Positions 60,366 to 64,000 of a stretch of DNA of 64,000 nt are shown here, piece by piece; position 1 is the first letter of the stretch, and the number at the start of each line of letters is the position of its first letter. Under the pieces are notes generated by a model that saw only the letters and a list, made by a program, of their open reading frames with translations, did not search any database and was not told the DNA's origin. The position numbers were made by a program, and so were the translations under genes. This DNA is from Apostichopus japonicus (lineage: Eukaryota > Echinodermata > Holothuroidea > Aspidochirotida > Stichopodidae): positions 20,395,508 to 20,459,507 of the forward strand of contig NC_092561.1 in assembly GCF_037975245.1 (NCBI RefSeq). Direction: 5' to 3'.

Positions 60366-63300
60366 CTGTTATCTTTGAAATAATATTGCGCTTTCATAGA
60401 AGACGTAACCACGGCAACTGGAAAAACTTAAATTTATGATAAATGACTGTTGCTTATGCGTGTTGTGGCGCTTCCTTTACATATCCAACTGAGAAGTTTG
60501 AGGATCTGCTCTTCTTTGGAATAAAATCCATAATGGTACAAACAGTTCTGTGTTTACTGGAATCACGGACAATTTAGAAATAATATTATATGTTACACCT
60601 GATAGGTCTGTAGGTATGCTCCTTTGTCGCTTGAGAGCTGTAACTTCTGGTTTGAATTAGGTAAGCTATAGTTTCCATGATACTTTGGATTAATTGATTA
60701 TACACTCACCCCCTCAACCCTTGCACGCTACTTTGAGAAAATATGGTTGAGTGAGGAATAACATTATTAACCGAAAAGGATGAATGTTTTAATACGGTGA
60801 TGAATACAAACTCGATATCGCAGTTAAATCCATTCTGAGATACTTACTTCATTCATTTTAAATATAACCGAGGAGCTCTAGAACTTGTTTATTTGTATTA
60901 TAATGTATTCACTGAGAGGGATTGACGACGTTTTCGTAACATGCAGAGGTTAATCATTCCCGAATTCAATTCCTTTTGTACATAGAATAGTGCTGCAAAT
61001 GCATTTTTAGTTTTTTTCCCTTATTGGTAAAACTAGAGATTTTCAGTTTTTGTAAGATACATGCAGAGAGTTATGAGCGTTTGGTTTGCGACTGCACTGT
61101 TACATAGAACTAAGAGGACGCGTTTCAAGACAACATTTTTATTTAAAAAAAAAACAAGATATTATAATATTTAGTTGTTGAAAAGGCTGATGTCATCCAT
61201 ATATAACTTTTTTTAAGTTTACTTTTCAAAAACTATATATCTTCCTCACTATAAACGAACATAAGAAGCTGTTTATTGATGATTTCTCAAATGTATGTTC
61301 GCCATTAGTTTTGAAAGGTACAAATTATTGCATACAAAAGAATAGGGTTAATTTTTTTTGCAGCTACAAAATGCTCTCTGTCTTGAGTTATCCCATCAGT
61401 TTATTTTATGCCTCTAGTTGTTGTTTTCAATTTGATTTTTCATGTTATTTGGGTATTTTTGCTTGCATCTCAGTCTATGTCCATATGACTGATATTGTTA
61501 CTGTCATGTACCAAACAACCGTAGCTGCATAGAAAAAATGAGGGGGGAAAGGAGGCAGACTTTCTTATCACTTTGAATCGTTTTGTTGAATATAGTGTAT
61601 ACTATTGGGAATTTGTTTCATAGCAAACTTGAAAGAACATGAAAGTATCAGAATTTGGCTCCTTCTTGAAGATAAATATTGTATAATTAGAGGGATCTAA
61701 ACAACCAGGTAACAACTTCAGCTCGGTCACTCGAATTATCTGTTACCATTTACAACAAAATAAGTGAGAATCAAGCAGTTTAAACCTGTAGATACAATGA
61801 AATAAGACGATTAGTCATATCATATGGCAACATGGGAAGTTAAACTTTGCTTTGGCAGCTATTTAAAAGTGTTTCTATTATTATTTTGAATTCCAAACTA
61901 ACGAACTTCTTAGTTCTTTTAGAAATAAATAATAGAATTTGATCACATTTGTGTCGTCACGTGGCTTAGCTTTCTTTTTCCTTATTTCATCTGACTCGTT
62001 GCTATATAAACAAAGTTTATACATAAAGAAGTTTAAATAGAAATCAAGGTAACAAATACCTTCACCTCTTTGTTGTCATTCTACTTGAACATATAAGCAT
62101 ACGAGACTGGATTTCATTCCGACAGTGTAATTATCTGTAGAAGGATGCTGACACATATACATGGAATGTGTAAAAGTAAGTTGGCCTGACGTTTCGATCC
62201 TAGCAGGATCTTCTCCAGAGGCTAAATGACAAGAGCTCTCTAGTGGATAAGCAGTTTGCTAACAGTTTTGTTTTACTTACATATACATAGAGAAAGAGAT
62301 TACAGCCGGATCCGATGAATAGATTGCTAGTATACTTAGTGAATTTTCGATCCCACCAATTTTGGTTCGTCTAATAATTTATCCACCTTTGTCCTATATG
62401 ACGACGAATGAAGGGGTTTTGTTCCTCTCTAAAATATCGTTAAAGCGATCTTTATCCGAGGCTGTAAAGTTATTGTCAAGCGTTAAATACGGTCCAATAC
62501 CAGCCCACGTAGTTTCAAACTGTTTCGCTGTTGTTAACATAATATAGTTAGGTGACGATTTGCGGAGGGGGCGGTAGCAAAGGTGATTGTTGTATTCCCA
62601 AAATAGGATAAGGAAACATAACCCATGCTATACTTGTACCAAATGTGGAAGGCTAGGACTGTTCGATAATTTCACCCCTTCTGGTCCCTGCCTATCAAGT
62701 TTGTGTGTGACGGACTATGAGAATGAAAACGGCTTTATTTATCGTGTCCGCTTGTAGTGATATATATATGATGACATACTTTTAAAGTTGTTTTATCATC
62801 TTAACTGTTATTTCTCGGATTGGATGGTCATTCAGTGTAGTACACAAGTGATTCCAGAGAGTTATCAAGTTGTATAGTACTTATCTTAATGAACTTCTAA
62901 CAGGCTGACATGATAGTTTACTAGAAATTAATAATTTCAAAAGATGAAAACTATAACAGGCAGTACGAATTTTACATCTGGAAAATGCCTTTATTGTCAT
63001 GGTTTCAAGACGCTTTATTCAAGACCGGTCCTTCGCATTTATGCATTATGGAAAGAGAAAAGTGAATATAAAAATGATTAATTGCATGAATTCTCTTTGT
63101 AATCAACGTAAAATCACAACAAAGTTTGTTATTATTTAACACCAAGACTGACAACATTCGTTTGTATTATCAATTTCTCCTTAAAGGAAAGTATAAAAAT
63201 TTCGTAATTTGCTCTTTAGAAAAATTACTTGTCTGAATGTATTTATGTTAACTTTACCCAAGTTGACGTAGTTTCTCACAAGCATTTGTGACTACATGAT

Positions 63301-63826
63301 TTCTTTGTAATGAAATATGGACGACTGTTGAAAATGACGGTTTAATTTTCTAAATGTCATAATAAATATTAATATTATTGTCGTCTTGGTTGTTTCCATC
63401 AATAGGTAGGTTGTCTCTGTGACGAAGTTTGCGTGTTGTTTCGTTTCCATGTTTGAAGTGTGAGCCGCAATCGACTTGGTAGATGGAATGTGTATAATCA
63501 CTTCTAAAATCCAACGTAAAGTTTCGTCGTAATTCTCGGACGATGATTGACTAGGATTATTCCCAAAGGTTGTTTGTGTCTCATATCCCAAGGTAAGGGT
63601 ATCACATGAAGCTCCACGTGTATAGCAGTCGTTAGCAGCGGGTGGAGATATACTAGAACAACCACTACGATGCATGTAAGTTACGATATACTTCAGATTA
63701 TGAAAGAAAATAACACCAAGGGCAGTCCTGCCGCAAAATACAATAGTGATTCTCGTAAACCAACCCTTGAACTAACATTCAACCTGTATTTCACGTAACA
63801 GTCCAATGACCTTCGTCATCTATACT
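60366..63826. other. Gene-poor right end
   Basis: AT-rich DNA. A - strand frame at 63292-63675 is the only longer open stretch; it ends HRSGCSSISPPAAND-side at its start and shows no family resemblance, so I do not call it a gene. No SINE or tandem repeat was seen. Confidence 0.5.
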
Positions 63827-64000
63827 TTCATCCTTCCCCCTGCACTTCTTACATGACTAAAGAAGAGCTGCGGTTAGGACGTCGTCTGGTTTAGGTTAGG
63901 TTACATTAAGATTGTGTAACCAGTAACACTAAGTCTTTTATTCCGTAGGATAGGAACAGGTGTCAAAAATTGTTCGTTTTTCAGAAAACCGTAACTTTGT
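63827..64000. repeat. Dispersed repeat, copy 2, cut by the window edge
   Basis: Matches 29.57-29.79 kb in the same orientation (CCCCTGCACTTCTTACATGA, AAGAGCTGCGGTTAGGACG, GTAGGATAGGAACAGGTGTC). Confidence 0.8.

Noticed and set aside
58597-60439. Repeat proteins on both strands (HLYGGVSFIDKHVKCC-type and reverse)
   Set aside because: They arise from a 51-bp minisatellite without stops; both strands are open equally and frames break at indels.
63292-63675. 127-codon - strand frame
   Set aside because: No recognisable domain and no clear splice sites; could be chance, so not called.

Overview
The window is animal nuclear DNA: spliced genes with GT-AG introns, AT-rich introns and intergenic DNA, dense tRNA-derived SINEs, non-LTR retrotransposon remains, short DNA transposons, satellites and very long microsatellites. 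Gene content (annexin with deuterostome-like repeat sequence, SRP68, an Ig-type receptor with tyrosine motifs) and the repeat style suggest a marine invertebrate, probably a deuterostome such as an echinoderm. That assignment is inference; no single sequence here proves it.

Left part (1-15.3 kb, + strand): one gene of at least 19 coding exons whose splice phases all agree. It encodes a Lys/Glu-rich N-terminal region, then ankyrin repeats, then a complete four-repeat annexin core with all four type II calcium sites. The 5' end lies outside the window. Its introns hold SINEs, minisatellites, a nested pair of DNA transposons and an unexplained 82-codon open frame.

15.3-21.7 kb is 3' UTR and intergenic DNA. 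On the - strand, 21.7-25.8 kb holds the last four exons of an unrecognised gene. 26-38 kb is mostly mobile and repeated DNA: a hAT element with perfect 8-bp target duplication, a LINE whose tail runs into about 73 copies of TTCG, a second DNA element, a hairpin element inside direct repeats, a LINE fragment, and a 12-unit tandem array of tRNA-like sequences.

39.4-41 kb (- strand) carries the two C-terminal exons of SRP68, with the reading frame broken just before the usual C-terminus. A decayed LINE (41.2-45.5 kb) separates these from another set of phase-consistent - strand exons of unknown identity (45.6-47.6 kb, possible start near 49.57 kb). A 183-bp satellite fills 49.86-51.45 kb.

Right part (55.2-58.7 kb, + strand): a three-exon gene for a 438-residue Ig-like type I membrane protein whose tail has three YA[SE]V tyrosine motifs, the last a classical ITIM. 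A 51-bp minisatellite begins on its stop codon and runs to 60.36 kb. The rest to 64 kb has no gene I can support.

The most unusual items are the ankyrin-annexin fusion, the Ig receptor with repeated YAxV motifs, the tandem tRNA-like array with an apparent six-unit higher-order period, and the frame-broken SRP68 remnant.
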